Notes under the pieces: model-generated
Database searches by the model: none
The model's input: only the letters and a program-made list of their open reading frames with translations
What the model was told of the DNA's origin: nothing
Made by a program: the position numbers and the translations under genes
Source of the DNA: Bifidobacterium reuteri DSM 23975
GTDB taxonomy: Bacteria; Actinomycetota; Actinomycetes; Actinomycetales; Bifidobacteriaceae
Assembly: GCF_000741695.1 (NCBI RefSeq)
Contig: NZ_JGZK01000017.1
Span: forward strand, 124,001 to 188,000
Length of the DNA: 64,000 bases
Reading direction: 5' to 3'
Shown: positions 27,086 to 36,618 of the stretch, one piece after another
Position numbering within the stretch: the first letter of the stretch is position 1
How the letters are laid out: each line of letters begins with the position of its first letter

Positions 27086-29077
27086 ATGCTGCGATTGCCA
27101 AAGTTGTTGGACGACGGCTGCGTACTGCAATCGTCCATGCCGGTCGCCATATGGGGGTGGGCGGAGCCGGGATGCCGCGTATCGGTCGGGTTGCAAGGGC
27201 AAACCGTTGCCGGGACGGCAGACCAGCATGGTTCCTGGTCCGTGGAATTGGATCCGTTGACTAGCGGTGGCCCATATACGCTCTCCGTGCGAGCTGAGGA
27301 TTCCGAACGCATGGACCGTGAAGTCTATGTGGGCGAGGTCTACCTGTGTGCCGGTCAATCCAATATGGAACTCCCCATGGCGTGGGTGAAACCGGAATAT
27401 CCCAGTGAATTCGAACGTGAGCCTGATACCTTGCTGCGACAATACAAGGTTGTTCCCCAGTACGATTTCGAGGGGCCGCGGCACGATCATGAGCAGGCGG
27501 GCTGGTCGGTATGCGATGAACAAGGTGTGTCCGGCTTCAGCGCAATCGGCTATTTCTTTGGCCGTATGCTGCGGGAACATCTCGGCGTACCGGTGGGACT
27601 ATTGAATGTCTCTCTGGGAGGGTCTCCCATTGAATCATGGATGAGTGCGGAGTCGCTGCAGGACTTCCCTGAAATACTGCAGAAGCTGCAGCCATATGCA
27701 GGGAAAGGCGTTGCCGAAGAGCGCAGCCGCAAGAGCATAGCGGCTCGGGATCATTGGTATCAGCAGCTTGGATATGACCAGGCGCCCCATACCGGAAGCT
27801 GGCTGCCATTGGGCCAATGGGATTGGCGGCATGACAAGAGTGTTGACGCAGATCCGAAGCTCCTGCAGTGGTGTCCGATGTCATTGCCGAACTTCTTCTC
27901 TGACCAAGGTCTATCGGGATTCCGCGGTGAACTTGAATTGCGGAAAACCGTATATCTTCCGGCTTCGGCGGCTGGGAGGCCGGCGTTGTTGCAGCTGGGC
28001 ACCATGTCCGACGCCGAACATACCTGGCTGAACGGCCAGCTGCTAGGAGGGCGGACGAATCAGTATGAGCCGCGCGATTACGACATTCCCGCCGGCGTGT
28101 TGCGAGAAGGACGCAATGAACTGCTCATCAGGCTTGTATGCGAGCATACTGCAGGCCGTGTGACGCCCGGAAAGTCCATGACTCTGACTGTCGGCGATGA
28201 TGTGCGTGATCTTGGCGGTGTGTGGCAATATGCTGTGCGCCATCAAGCTGATCAGGATTGCCCATGGGAGGATTTCGCTCGTTGGAAGCCAGTTGGTCTG
28301 TATAACGCCATGCTCGCTCCGTGCATGCTATATCGTGTGCGTGCGGTGCTGTGGTATCAAGGAGAGTCAAATACCGGTGGTTTTGCTCCTCTTTATCAGG
28401 ATATGCTTGCCGATCTGATTGATTCATGGCGCAATGGTTGGAATCAGAAGCGGCTGCCGTTCCTGATCGTCCAACTACCGAACTTCGCCATCGATTGTAT
28501 CGGAGAGGATGGCGGCTGGCCGGTCGTGCGCGAGGCGCAGTGGAAGGTTGCCCGAATGGTGCCTGATGCAGCCACTGTCGTCACTTTGGATGCGGGAGAC
28601 TGGAATGATTTGCATCCGGCGCATAAAAAAACGATTGCAGAGCGTCTCTTCCAAGCGGCCCGGCAACTGGTGTACGGTGAATCGCTGCCGGTCAGGCAGC
28701 CTCAGCTGACCGAAGCAAAGGTGTCAGATGGGTCCGTGGTGCTTGCTTTCGGGGATTATCCGATTGCCTCGAACAAGGGAGATGCTGCTGCGGGATCGGT
28801 TCCCAGCCGCATATCCACCATTGACGGACACGAACCCGGAGAATTCGCATTTGTCTGGTCCGATGGCGGTACTGTATCGGCAAACGCCTCAATAGAAGGC
28901 AGCCACATAACCTTGCCGATGCCGAATCGCACGCCTGATGAATTGCGCTATGCATGGCGCAACAATCCGGATGACGGGTTGCTTTGCAACGAGTATGGCG
29001 TCTTGGTGGCACCGTTCCGATTGCGTTTGCATGACCTCGCCCTAGGGCAGCGACGGCAATCCCGTGAGGTACAATAA
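27086..29077 (+). CDS. SGNH-type carbohydrate acetylesterase (SASA/sialate O-acetylesterase-like)
   Basis: 663 residues from the ATG at 27086 behind AAAGGAAGG; a longer in-frame start at 26978 lies in the hairpin region and is rejected. Block I serine in CAGQSNMELPM, and later LWYQGESNTGGF, are the hallmarks of the SASA/CE6-like esterases. A jelly-roll insertion near residues 280-400 is usual for long members. No signal peptide. Next to xylan enzymes its likely task is to remove O-acetyl groups from imported acetylated xylo-oligosaccharides so that GH43 and GH8 enzymes can act; the exact substrate is inference. Confidence 0.85.
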   Translation: MLRLPKLLDDGCVLQSSMPVAIWGWAEPGCRVSVGLQGQTVAGTADQHGSWSVELDPLTSGGPYTLSVRAEDSERMDREVYVGEVYLCAGQSNMELPMAWVKPEYPSEFEREPDTLLRQYKVVPQYDFEGPRHDHEQAGWSVCDEQGVSGFSAIGYFFGRMLREHLGVPVGLLNVSLGGSPIESWMSAESLQDFPEILQKLQPYAGKGVAEERSRKSIAARDHWYQQLGYDQAPHTGSWLPLGQWDWRHDKSVDADPKLLQWCPMSLPNFFSDQGLSGFRGELELRKTVYLPASAAGRPALLQLGTMSDAEHTWLNGQLLGGRTNQYEPRDYDIPAGVLREGRNELLIRLVCEHTAGRVTPGKSMTLTVGDDVRDLGGVWQYAVRHQADQDCPWEDFARWKPVGLYNAMLAPCMLYRVRAVLWYQGESNTGGFAPLYQDMLADLIDSWRNGWNQKRLPFLIVQLPNFAIDCIGEDGGWPVVREAQWKVARMVPDAATVVTLDAGDWNDLHPAHKKTIAERLFQAARQLVYGESLPVRQPQLTEAKVSDGSVVLAFGDYPIASNKGDAAAGSVPSRISTIDGHEPGEFAFVWSDGGTVSANASIEGSHITLPMPNRTPDELRYAWRNNPDDGLLCNEYGVLVAPFRLRLHDLALGQRRQSREVQ

Positions 29078-29105
29078 GAACAACAAAGGAAATAAGGAGA
29101 TTGTG

Positions 29106-30248
29106 ATGACGGATACCAACGGCGGTGCGGCACAGTCGCTGTTCGCTGCATGCGGATATTCCTGCAGCCAGATTGATGCGCGTGTGGCACAGGTCTGGCA
29201 TGAGATTTTCGAGGGGCCGAACAAGTTCTATTGGCAGACGGATGACGGCCTTGGTTATGTGATGGACACCGGCAACAACGATGTACGCACCGAAGGCATG
29301 AGCTATGCGATGATGCTCGCCGTGCAATACGACCGGCAGGATGTGTTCGATCGTTTGTGGGGCTGGGTCATGAAGTACATGTACATGGCCGACGGTCATC
29401 ATGCCCACTACTTCTCTTGGTCGGTGCGTCCGGATGGTTCCGGGCGTGCGGATGGCCCGGCGCCGGATGGTGAGGAATACTTCGCGATGGATCTGTTCCT
29501 TGCCGAACGACGATGGGGCGGACGCGATGGCATCTATGATTATGCCGCCTGTGCCCGTGAGCTGCTGCATTATTGCGTGCACAAAGGGCGTGACGAATCC
29601 GGCGAGCCGATGTGGAACGCCGGAAACAAGCTCATCAAGTTCATTCCCGAAACCGAATGGAGTGATCCGTCGTACCATCTGCCACATTTCTATGAGATAT
29701 TCGCCGCGCATGCAGATGAACGGGATCGTGAATTCTGGCATGAGGCGGCTTCTGCAAGTCGCGCGTATCTGGAGGTGGCGTGCGATGCACGGACAGGCAT
29801 GAATCCTGAATACGCGCTATATGACGGCACGCCGCATACCGAAGAACGATTCGGACGGCATGATTGGTTCTTCTCGGACGCCTACCGAACCGCGGCCAAT
29901 ATCGGTCTGGACGCAAGCTGGAATGGCGTCACCGATCCGATACTGTGCGATCGCGTCGCCGCATTGCAGCGTTTCCTCCTGACTCACGATCGTACGTGCG
30001 CCTATGAGGTGGATGGCACTCCGATTGATGAGCGGGTACTGCATCCGGTCGGGCTCCTTGCCGCTACGGCTCAGGGATCTCTGGCGGCGATGCATTCGGT
30101 GGAACCGGATGCCGTGGCCAATGCCCGGTCCTGGGTTCATATGTTGTGGAACACGCCTATGCGCGTGGGACATCGTCGTTATTACGACAATTTCCTGTAT
30201 GCATTTGCCGTACTGGCGTTGAGCGGCGTCTATCGGTTCGAATGGTGA
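29106..30248 (+). CDS. GH8 reducing-end xylose-releasing exo-oligoxylanase
   Basis: 380 residues from the ATG at 29106 (ATAAGGAGATTGTG before it). (alpha/alpha)6-barrel GH8 sequence closely like Rex enzymes: acid Glu63 in VRTEGMSYAMM, and Asp258 in FFSDAYRTAANIG at the proposed base position. These enzymes cut single xylose units from the reducing end of linear xylo-oligosaccharides of three or more units (EC 3.2.1.156). Cytoplasmic, no signal. It complements the non-reducing-end action of the GH43 xylosidase. Nearly contiguous with the next gene (12 bp). Confidence 0.9.
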   Translation: MTDTNGGAAQSLFAACGYSCSQIDARVAQVWHEIFEGPNKFYWQTDDGLGYVMDTGNNDVRTEGMSYAMMLAVQYDRQDVFDRLWGWVMKYMYMADGHHAHYFSWSVRPDGSGRADGPAPDGEEYFAMDLFLAERRWGGRDGIYDYAACARELLHYCVHKGRDESGEPMWNAGNKLIKFIPETEWSDPSYHLPHFYEIFAAHADERDREFWHEAASASRAYLEVACDARTGMNPEYALYDGTPHTEERFGRHDWFFSDAYRTAANIGLDASWNGVTDPILCDRVAALQRFLLTHDRTCAYEVDGTPIDERVLHPVGLLAATAQGSLAAMHSVEPDAVANARSWVHMLWNTPMRVGHRRYYDNFLYAFAVLALSGVYRFEW

Positions 30249-30260
30249 TGAGGAGCGGAT

Positions 30261-31886
30261 ATGAGCGGCGCCAAAGAGGCCATCGCGGCGACTGATATTA
30301 CCGGCCGTAATCCGGTCATATACAGTGATTTTCCGGATCCGGACATCATACGGGTCGGTGACGTCTACTATATGGCGTCAACCACGATGTTCCTTATGCC
30401 TGGGTGCGACATTCTTCGCTCTTATGATTTGATTCATTGGGAATTCGTGGCGCACGCCTATGACGAACTCGAGAGCACCGCTGCCGAGCGGCTGGAGGAG
30501 CCGGGGCGCAACGCGTACGGCTGCGGAATGTGGGCGCCTTCATTGCGTTATCACGATGGGATGTTCTCCATTGTGTTTACCGCCAACGATACGCAGAAGA
30601 CATATATGTTGGAAGCCACCGATCTGGCAGGTCCGTGGTCGAAGCGTGTGATTGAGGGCTTTTATCATGACAACAGCGTGCTCTATGACGACGATGGCCG
30701 CGTATATATCGTCTATGGCAATATGCAGCTGCATCTGACTGAATTGGAGCCGGACCTGAGCCGCCCAAAACCAGGAGGGCTCAATCGGGTCATCGCGCAG
30801 GACGATCCCGAATCCGACCTTGGCTATGAGGGTAGCCATATTTACAAACATGCAGGCCGTTACTACGTATGGACTTGCCATTACAGACGTGGGCACCGTA
30901 AAACCGAAGCCTGTCTGATGTCCGATGCTTTGGACGGTCGGTTTGTATCACGGGAGATTCTTGATGACGATCTCGGGTTCCATGGTCTGGGTGATGCTCA
31001 GGGTGGCATGGTCGATACGCCGGACGGCCGATGGTATGCCTTCATGATGCATGACCGGGGAGCGGTCGGCAGAGTGCCGACAATCATGCCGATGCGGTTT
31101 GGGGAGGATGGTTTTCCCATACTCGGCATCAATGGAACGGTTCCGCTCGAAATACATACGCCAACCGGCGCTGCGGAACGATGCTATGCGCCACTGAACG
31201 GCGATGATGATTTCCGCTATGACTCCGATGCGGATGGTGACGTATCGTCCAGTATGCTGAAGCCGTTCTGGCAGTTTAATCACATTCCTCATCGTGAAGC
31301 TTGGTCGGTAACTGATCAACCTGGTTCCTTGCTGTTGCGCGGCGTCAAGGTGACTCAGAGTCTCAACCATGCCTGGAATACGCTGACACAGCGTACAGTC
31401 GGTCCACGTTGCATGGCGGAGGTCGCAGTCGATGCCTCCAAGCTGAAGACCGGTGACTTCGCGGGTTTGGCGGCAGTGCAGGGATATTACCGGTTCATTG
31501 CCGTGACCAAAACCCGTGACGGTGCGTTCAGAGTGAGTGTACAGGGCAAACCTCGCACTGATGGGTCGATCTGGGGCGATGGCGATTACGACAATCCCGC
31601 TACCGAATATGATTCGGCGGAATTGTTTGGCTCTTCAGTGGTGTTGAAGGCCATTTATGACTTCACCGACAAGAAAGACGAAGTCGCTTTCGAGTATTTG
31701 GATCCCGCGTCGCCGAATCCGTGCTGGACGCGCTTGGGCGGCGTGCACTCCCTGTATTACACGCTGGATTACTTCATCGGCTGTCGAATAGGTCTGTTTC
31801 TGCTGCCGACCGAGGAATGCGGCGGTTCAGCCGCCTTCAGCGCTTTTCGTTTCTTCGGGCCGGAAGAAACACCTGAATTGCAGTAA
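30261..31886 (+). CDS. GH43 xylosidase/arabinofuranosidase
   Basis: 541 residues. The N-terminal propeller starts SDFPDPDIIRVGDVYYM with base Asp26, then MPGCDILRSYDLIHWE, HDNSVLYDDDG for the modulator Asp, and YEGSHIYKHAGRYYV for the acid Glu. The C-terminal beta-sandwich (from about residue 340) resembles that of the beta-xylosidase at 22.7 kb. The subfamily cannot be fixed by eye: the STT-MPG-ILRSYDL pattern occurs in subfamilies acting on (arabino)xylan, so alpha-L-arabinofuranosidase, possibly for doubly substituted xylose, is as likely as xylosidase. Cytoplasmic; operon member. Confidence 0.85.
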   Translation: MSGAKEAIAATDITGRNPVIYSDFPDPDIIRVGDVYYMASTTMFLMPGCDILRSYDLIHWEFVAHAYDELESTAAERLEEPGRNAYGCGMWAPSLRYHDGMFSIVFTANDTQKTYMLEATDLAGPWSKRVIEGFYHDNSVLYDDDGRVYIVYGNMQLHLTELEPDLSRPKPGGLNRVIAQDDPESDLGYEGSHIYKHAGRYYVWTCHYRRGHRKTEACLMSDALDGRFVSREILDDDLGFHGLGDAQGGMVDTPDGRWYAFMMHDRGAVGRVPTIMPMRFGEDGFPILGINGTVPLEIHTPTGAAERCYAPLNGDDDFRYDSDADGDVSSSMLKPFWQFNHIPHREAWSVTDQPGSLLLRGVKVTQSLNHAWNTLTQRTVGPRCMAEVAVDASKLKTGDFAGLAAVQGYYRFIAVTKTRDGAFRVSVQGKPRTDGSIWGDGDYDNPATEYDSAELFGSSVVLKAIYDFTDKKDEVAFEYLDPASPNPCWTRLGGVHSLYYTLDYFIGCRIGLFLLPTEECGGSAAFSAFRFFGPEETPELQ

Positions 31887-31936
31887 ACGAGATACGGCAT
31901 TCGCACGCGTCGATACGAGAGAAAGGTTCTATCTGT

Positions 31937-33727
31937 ATGAACAACGAAATCTGTATGCACAACGAAACGGTTCAATCATTGTCGGCAGACGCGCACACGC
32001 GCATTACGGCCAACCCTGTGATGCGGGGCATGTATCCGGATCCCTCATGGATATGGGATGACGTGCGCGGTGAGATCGTGTTGGTCAACTCGTCATTCGA
32101 ATTGGTGCCTGGACTGCCTATTCATGTGACGCGGGATCTGGTGTCTTGGGAACACGTCGGCGATGCGGTGGATCAGGCGATGGCCCATCGGCTGCTGATT
32201 GACGGGGTTGAGGATTCCGGTGGCCTGTATGCACCCACCATCCGGCGCATCGGCGAGCGATATGTGATTGTCTGCACCGTGGCGCGTGTGAACGAGCCGC
32301 AGGCGCTCGCCGCTGGATGTCTACCGGAGGATATTGATCACTGCCATGCCGCTCAAGGCAATTTCGTTATCACAGCCGATTCGTTGGAAGGGCCGTGGCA
32401 TGGCCCGTATTGGGTTGCGGGTGCAGAAGGCATCGACCCGGACATCTTCGAAGACAGTGATGGAACCGTTTGGTGGACGCAGACCCGCCCGGCGGTCAAG
32501 CCGCAATGGGAGGGACAGACCGAGGTCTGGACGCAGCCAATCGACCCTGGTAACTGGATGCTGCAAGGCCATAAAACCGTGATCTGGCGCGGATATGGAG
32601 TCAATGCCGTATGGGCGGAGGGGCCGCATCTGTATCGTTTGGGCGATTGGCTGTACCTGATGACCGCCGAAGGTGGCACGAGTTTCGAGCATAGCGAGAT
32701 GATAATGCGCACCTATGCGCCCCGTGGTTTTGCGGCGGCACTGCATGGGTTCGAGCGGGAGCTTGCCGCTCACGATACATGGATCGAGCCGTCGCGTGAA
32801 ACCGAACACAGTGTTGTGGGACAATATGATCGCCTGTTCGAAGCGTGCAAGAAGAATCCAATACTCACGCATCGTCATCTGGGCAATGGCGAATTGATTC
32901 AGTGTGTGGGCCATGCCGATCTGCTATGTCATCCTCAAGCTGGTTGGCTCCTCACTTGCCTTGGCGTACGTGAAACGCCAGGTGATGAAAAGGGGGAGCT
33001 GTTCAGCTATCTGGGTAGGGAGACGTTCGTCGCGCCGGTTGTCTGGGAGCGTAATCCTGCCTCATGGAAGCTGGAGGGCAATGGTCCCATCAAACAGGAT
33101 GATGCTTCGGATCCCGGTTGGCCGGTGGTCGCCCCTGGCGCGGGGCGGCTGCCTGATGCACTTGCCGTCACCATGAACGATGACGGTTCGTTGCATGCTG
33201 TGGAATCTCTTGCGCAGTGTGTTGGAAAAACCATGGATGATGCCCGCGGCTCTTACATCTGCGCTGAGCGCATCGGTTCGCAAGACGATCGTTTGATTGG
33301 TGTCCGCGGTCGTGACGGCTACCGGTTCATGCGGGTGGATTCACTTGACTATGCGGTAATGGTTCGCCCGGGTCATGAACTGATGTTGCATCAGGATTCC
33401 ACGCATGCCGTGACGATGAGACTTGTTGATGGCCGACTGCAAGCATCCATTGTCGATCGGGGCGAGGAATCCCTGTTGGATTTGGGGCATGCCGAACCAG
33501 GGGAATGGTTCGGCATCCATCTGCGGAATAACCGTCTGCGATTCCTCGCCGTCCGGGTGTCGGCTGCGGACATCGACAATGCCGGTCGTGATGTGACGAT
33601 GATCGTTCATGCCGACGTTTCGAAGGCTCGCATGCTGGGACAATGCGATGCACGCTTCTTGAGCACAGAGTGGGCGGGTGGATTCGTGGGATGCCTTGCT
33701 GGTATCCGGGTCATTCCCAGCCGCTGA
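31937..33727 (+). CDS. GH43 xylosidase/arabinofuranosidase, second type
   Basis: 596 residues. Propeller with base Asp in GMYPDPSWIWDD, modulator in GIDPDIFEDSDG, acid Glu in VWAEGPHLYRLGDWLYLMTAEGGTSFEH, and a C-terminal sandwich domain from about residue 400. The TAEGGTSFEH stretch parallels AAEGGTQYEH of the first GH43 here, but overall identity looks low, so these are divergent paralogues rather than recent copies. Start at 31937 with AGAAAGG upstream. No signal peptide. Last enzyme of the xylan operon, followed by a hairpin. Confidence 0.87.
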   Translation: MNNEICMHNETVQSLSADAHTRITANPVMRGMYPDPSWIWDDVRGEIVLVNSSFELVPGLPIHVTRDLVSWEHVGDAVDQAMAHRLLIDGVEDSGGLYAPTIRRIGERYVIVCTVARVNEPQALAAGCLPEDIDHCHAAQGNFVITADSLEGPWHGPYWVAGAEGIDPDIFEDSDGTVWWTQTRPAVKPQWEGQTEVWTQPIDPGNWMLQGHKTVIWRGYGVNAVWAEGPHLYRLGDWLYLMTAEGGTSFEHSEMIMRTYAPRGFAAALHGFERELAAHDTWIEPSRETEHSVVGQYDRLFEACKKNPILTHRHLGNGELIQCVGHADLLCHPQAGWLLTCLGVRETPGDEKGELFSYLGRETFVAPVVWERNPASWKLEGNGPIKQDDASDPGWPVVAPGAGRLPDALAVTMNDDGSLHAVESLAQCVGKTMDDARGSYICAERIGSQDDRLIGVRGRDGYRFMRVDSLDYAVMVRPGHELMLHQDSTHAVTMRLVDGRLQASIVDRGEESLLDLGHAEPGEWFGIHLRNNRLRFLAVRVSAADIDNAGRDVTMIVHADVSKARMLGQCDARFLSTEWAGGFVGCLAGIRVIPSR

Positions 33728-33746
33728 TGATAGCCGAATGATTCAC

Positions 33747-33778
33747 TGCCGTCCGCCGGATTATACGGGCGGACGGCA
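33747..33778 (+). terminator. Hairpin ending the xylan operon
   Basis: TGCCGTCCGCC (33747-33757) pairs with GGCGGACGGCA (33768-33778), a perfect 11-bp GC-rich stem 20 bp after the last GH43 stop, with only a weak T-rich follow-on. Confidence 0.65.
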
Positions 33779-33883
33779 TGGCGTTTCGGCTTGCGATAAT
33801 TGCACTCATGCTATATGGTTAAATCATCAAATTAAATATGTGACTATTCAAACAACACCTGCAACGTCAATGGAGATATTGTC

Positions 33884-34078
33884 ATGAACGCTCATCAGAA
33901 GCTGCTGTTCTCATTCGCTGCACTTACCGTGGTCTATGCCGTGCTGTTGTTCGTGGCGCCGATCGCGGCTCCGGTCGGGGTCGTTCTCACTGCCGCCGGG
34001 CTTGTTCTTGTTTCGACCAGATATGTCTGGAGACCCAAGTTCCTGGCGTTGTTTGAGGCAGCGGAAGAATCCCGCTGA
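33884..34078 (+). CDS. Small membrane protein, two helices
   Basis: 64 residues: two hydrophobic segments (about 8-27 and 31-46) separated by a proline/glycine turn, and a charged C-terminal end. GGAGA lies upstream of the ATG. No recognised family. It sits between the xylan operon and two leftward membrane-protein genes and ends at a bidirectional terminator. Confidence 0.6.
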   Translation: MNAHQKLLFSFAALTVVYAVLLFVAPIAAPVGVVLTAAGLVLVSTRYVWRPKFLALFEAAEESR

Positions 34079-34148
34079 ACTCTGTCTCGGGCTTTCTCTG
34101 CGCCGGTCTCGGGCGAGGGCGTGACAGGTACGGCAATAATCCAAACAA

Positions 34149-34200
34149 AAAAGGCGTTATGCGCGTGGTGCCTCATGGAACCATGCGCATAACGCCTTTT
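34149..34200. terminator. Bidirectional rho-independent terminator
   Basis: AAAAGGCGTTATGCGC (34149-34164) pairs perfectly with GCGCATAACGCCTTTT (34185-34200). It has A and T runs on the two sides, so it serves both the rightward small gene and the leftward membrane-protein pair. Confidence 0.9.
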
Positions 34201-34219
34201 ACCATAAAAACGGGAAAGC

Positions 34220-34567
34220 CTACTTCTTCTTGGCCTTCTTCACTCGCTTGGGCACTGCGGTGGGCTTCTTGGGCTCAAGGAACGGCCATTTGGCCAGCGC
34301 CCATGCGTGCAGCGGCGGAATCTTGCCGATGGCGAAGCCGATGACCAGTCCGATGACGATGCCCCAGGTCTCCAGATCGCGGCCGGCGACCAGCAGGCCG
34401 ATGAACACCAGCGCTATCACGAAGCAGAGCATCTGTGATGCTTTCGACTGCTTGTCGGTGACCTGGTCTGCCTTCATCGGGATAAGCCCCAGGAACAGGC
34501 CGCACGGAATGCAGACGACGCCCAAAACAATGCTGATGATAGTTGACATGGTTGCAGTTGCCTCCAT
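34220..34567 (-). CDS. Small membrane protein of unknown function
   Basis: 115 residues with three hydrophobic segments and a lysine-rich end (VKKAKKK). Two starts are possible: 34567, or the internal ATG at 34549, which has GGAGG about 11 bases before it. It lies 5 bp after the stop of the upstream gene on the same strand, so the two form an operon. Not recognised; membrane location is all the sequence shows. Confidence 0.65.
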   Translation of the reverse strand: MEATATMSTIISIVLGVVCIPCGLFLGLIPMKADQVTDKQSKASQMLCFVIALVFIGLLVAGRDLETWGIVIGLVIGFAIGKIPPLHAWALAKWPFLEPKKPTAVPKRVKKAKKK

Positions 34568-34572
34568 TACGC

Positions 34573-34899
34573 TTAGTGTTCCTGTGCGGAAGAATGACCG
34601 GAGATGTCGGAATCGGTCTTATCTTCCGCATCTTCCGCTTCGCTTTCGGCTTGGGCGTTCTTGCCGTCGCCCTGATTGGAGGAATCCTCCTCGCCGCCCC
34701 TGCCGGGTTGGCGCCACCATAGGATCAGGGCATTGACGAGGCAGAACACGGCGGCGATGCCGATGCACACCAGGAAGATGATGGTCGTGGTGCTCAATGC
34801 CGTGCCGTTCGACACCGCCTCTTTGACGGACTGCCAGATCCAGACAATGCATGCCATGGCGATCAGGGCATACGTCATCATGCGTGAGCGATCATTCAT
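34573..34899 (-). CDS. Small membrane protein with acidic tail
   Basis: 108 residues. Two hydrophobic helices (about 9-24 and 38-62), then a hydrophilic tail of about 45 residues rich in Glu, Asp and Ser. First gene of a two-gene membrane-protein operon. No family recognised; possibly a stress or envelope protein, which is guesswork. Confidence 0.65.
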   Translation of the reverse strand: MNDRSRMMTYALIAMACIVWIWQSVKEAVSNGTALSTTTIIFLVCIGIAAVFCLVNALILWWRQPGRGGEEDSSNQGDGKNAQAESEAEDAEDKTDSDISGHSSAQEH

Positions 34900-34968
34900 C
34901 GATTTCTCCAGACGTTATCCAAATGTCTTGATTATAGGTCGCATCGCCTGACGTCTGTGCATATGGCA

Positions 34969-35040
34969 AAGCCGCCAATCGAATCCTCGACGGCGACCAA
35001 GGAGGAGAATGGCCGCCGCCAAGGATTCGATTGGCGGCTT
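34969..35040 (-). terminator. Terminator of xylB
   Basis: AAGCCGCCAATCGAATCC (34969-34986) pairs perfectly with GGATTCGATTGGCGGCTT (35023-35040), an 18-bp stem with a 36-nt loop, about 60 bp past the xylB stop. Confidence 0.8.
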
Positions 35041-35097
35041 CGACGAATCAATCGTTATTCAGTTGTTATCAGTTGTTACCAGCTTGATTGCAGTTGA

Positions 35098-36618
35098 TCA
35101 CCCACGAGCCTTGGCGTAGGCGGCGTACACGGCTTCGGTGGGCTCGCCGGTCTCCACGCCCTCGATGGTGAGCTTCCATGCCGGCGGCTCGGCTTCACCC
35201 GAAAGCACCCAGGCGGCCTGACGTGCCGCACCGATCGCCACATACTCGTCGGTGGCCGGGCGGGTCACATCCATGCCGAGGATAGAGGGGGCCAGTGTGC
35301 GGATCGCCACGGACTTTGCGCCGCCGCCGATCAGCAGAATACGGTTGATTTCAGCACCGAGCGAACGGATGAGCTCAAGGCAGTCGCGCTGCGAGCATAG
35401 AAGGCCTTCGACGAATGCGCGCGCCAGATTCTCCTTGGTGGTGTTGTGCAGCGTCAGGCCGGTCAGGCTCGCCTTAGCATCCGGGCGGTTCGGTGTGCGC
35501 TCGCCGTCGAAGTATGGCACCAGCGTGATGCCGCCTGCGCCTGGCTCGGATCTGAACGCCAGCTCGGCCAGCTCGTCGTAATCCACGCCGAGGGCGGCGC
35601 GGCCGGCGTCAAGGATGCGAGAGCCATTGATGGTGCAGGCTAGCGGCAGATAGTGGCCGGTGCAGTCAGCGAAGCCGGACACCGCCCCGGTCAGGTCGTA
35701 GACCGGGTTCTCGGCGATGGCTGCAGCCACACCGGAGGTGCCGAGCGAAATGGACACATCGCCGACTCCCATGCCGAGACCCAGCGAGGCCATGGCATTG
35801 TCGCCGCCGCCGGGGCCCAGGATGCAGCCGCCATCGATGTTCTTGCCGGCAATGGCGGGGGAGGCCTTGACCGGTGCGGCTTGCGTGGGGCCAAGTACCT
35901 GTGGCAGCACGATCTGTTCGGCATGGTCGCGCGCCGCTTCCTCGCCCTCGGCTGCGGCAAGGACCATAGCGATCAGATCGCGGCGGTATTCATTGTGGGC
36001 GGCGTCATAGTAGATGGTGCCGGACGCGTCCGAGCGGTCGGTGAACAGGGCTTCAAGATGGGCGTCCTCGCCTTCGGACACCGGCCCATAGCCGGCGATG
36101 CGCCAGCTCAACCAGTCATGCGGCAGACAGATGGCGGCGATCTTCTTGGCGTTCTCCGGCTCGTTCTCGGCGACCCAGGCCACCTTGGTGAGGGTGTAGG
36201 AGGCCACGGGGGAGGAGCCGACGGCCTTGACCCAGCGCTGCTTGCCTCGGGCGATGACATCCTCCGGTTCGCCGTCTTCCGCGGGCGCTTCGCCGAGCTT
36301 TTCGATCAAAGCGGCGGCCTGGGGCGCGGAACTGATGTCATTCCACAGCATGGCGTCGCGGATCACATTGCCCTGCTTGTCCAGAATCACCATGCCATGC
36401 TGCTGTCCGCCGACCGCAAGGGCGGAAACGTCGTCCAGCCCGCCTGCCTGCTCGGCGGCCTGAAGAAACGCCTGCCACCAGAACTCGGGATTGACCGAAG
36501 TGCCGTCCGGGTGCTTGGCCTGCCCGAACCTCACCTGTTCGCCTGTTTCAGCGTCGGTGATGCGCACTTTGGTGGATTGGGTGGACGTATCAATGCCCGC
36601 AACCAGGATTGTTGCCAT
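35098..36618 (-). CDS. xylB: Xylulokinase
   Basis: 506 residues, FGGY kinase family. N-terminal ATP/sugar-binding GIDTSTQSTKV, the xylulokinase-typical ALAVGGQQHGMV near residue 72, LWND for the sugar site, and the C-terminal ILLIGGGAKS. It phosphorylates D-xylulose at the expense of ATP, feeding the bifid shunt through xylulose 5-phosphate. It is the intracellular end-point of the xylan locus at 19-34 kb, although xylose isomerase is not in this window. Divergent from the ROK regulator, sharing a 314-bp promoter region. Confidence 0.95.
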   Translation of the reverse strand: MATILVAGIDTSTQSTKVRITDAETGEQVRFGQAKHPDGTSVNPEFWWQAFLQAAEQAGGLDDVSALAVGGQQHGMVILDKQGNVIRDAMLWNDISSAPQAAALIEKLGEAPAEDGEPEDVIARGKQRWVKAVGSSPVASYTLTKVAWVAENEPENAKKIAAICLPHDWLSWRIAGYGPVSEGEDAHLEALFTDRSDASGTIYYDAAHNEYRRDLIAMVLAAAEGEEAARDHAEQIVLPQVLGPTQAAPVKASPAIAGKNIDGGCILGPGGGDNAMASLGLGMGVGDVSISLGTSGVAAAIAENPVYDLTGAVSGFADCTGHYLPLACTINGSRILDAGRAALGVDYDELAELAFRSEPGAGGITLVPYFDGERTPNRPDAKASLTGLTLHNTTKENLARAFVEGLLCSQRDCLELIRSLGAEINRILLIGGGAKSVAIRTLAPSILGMDVTRPATDEYVAIGAARQAAWVLSGEAEPPAWKLTIEGVETGEPTEAVYAAYAKARG

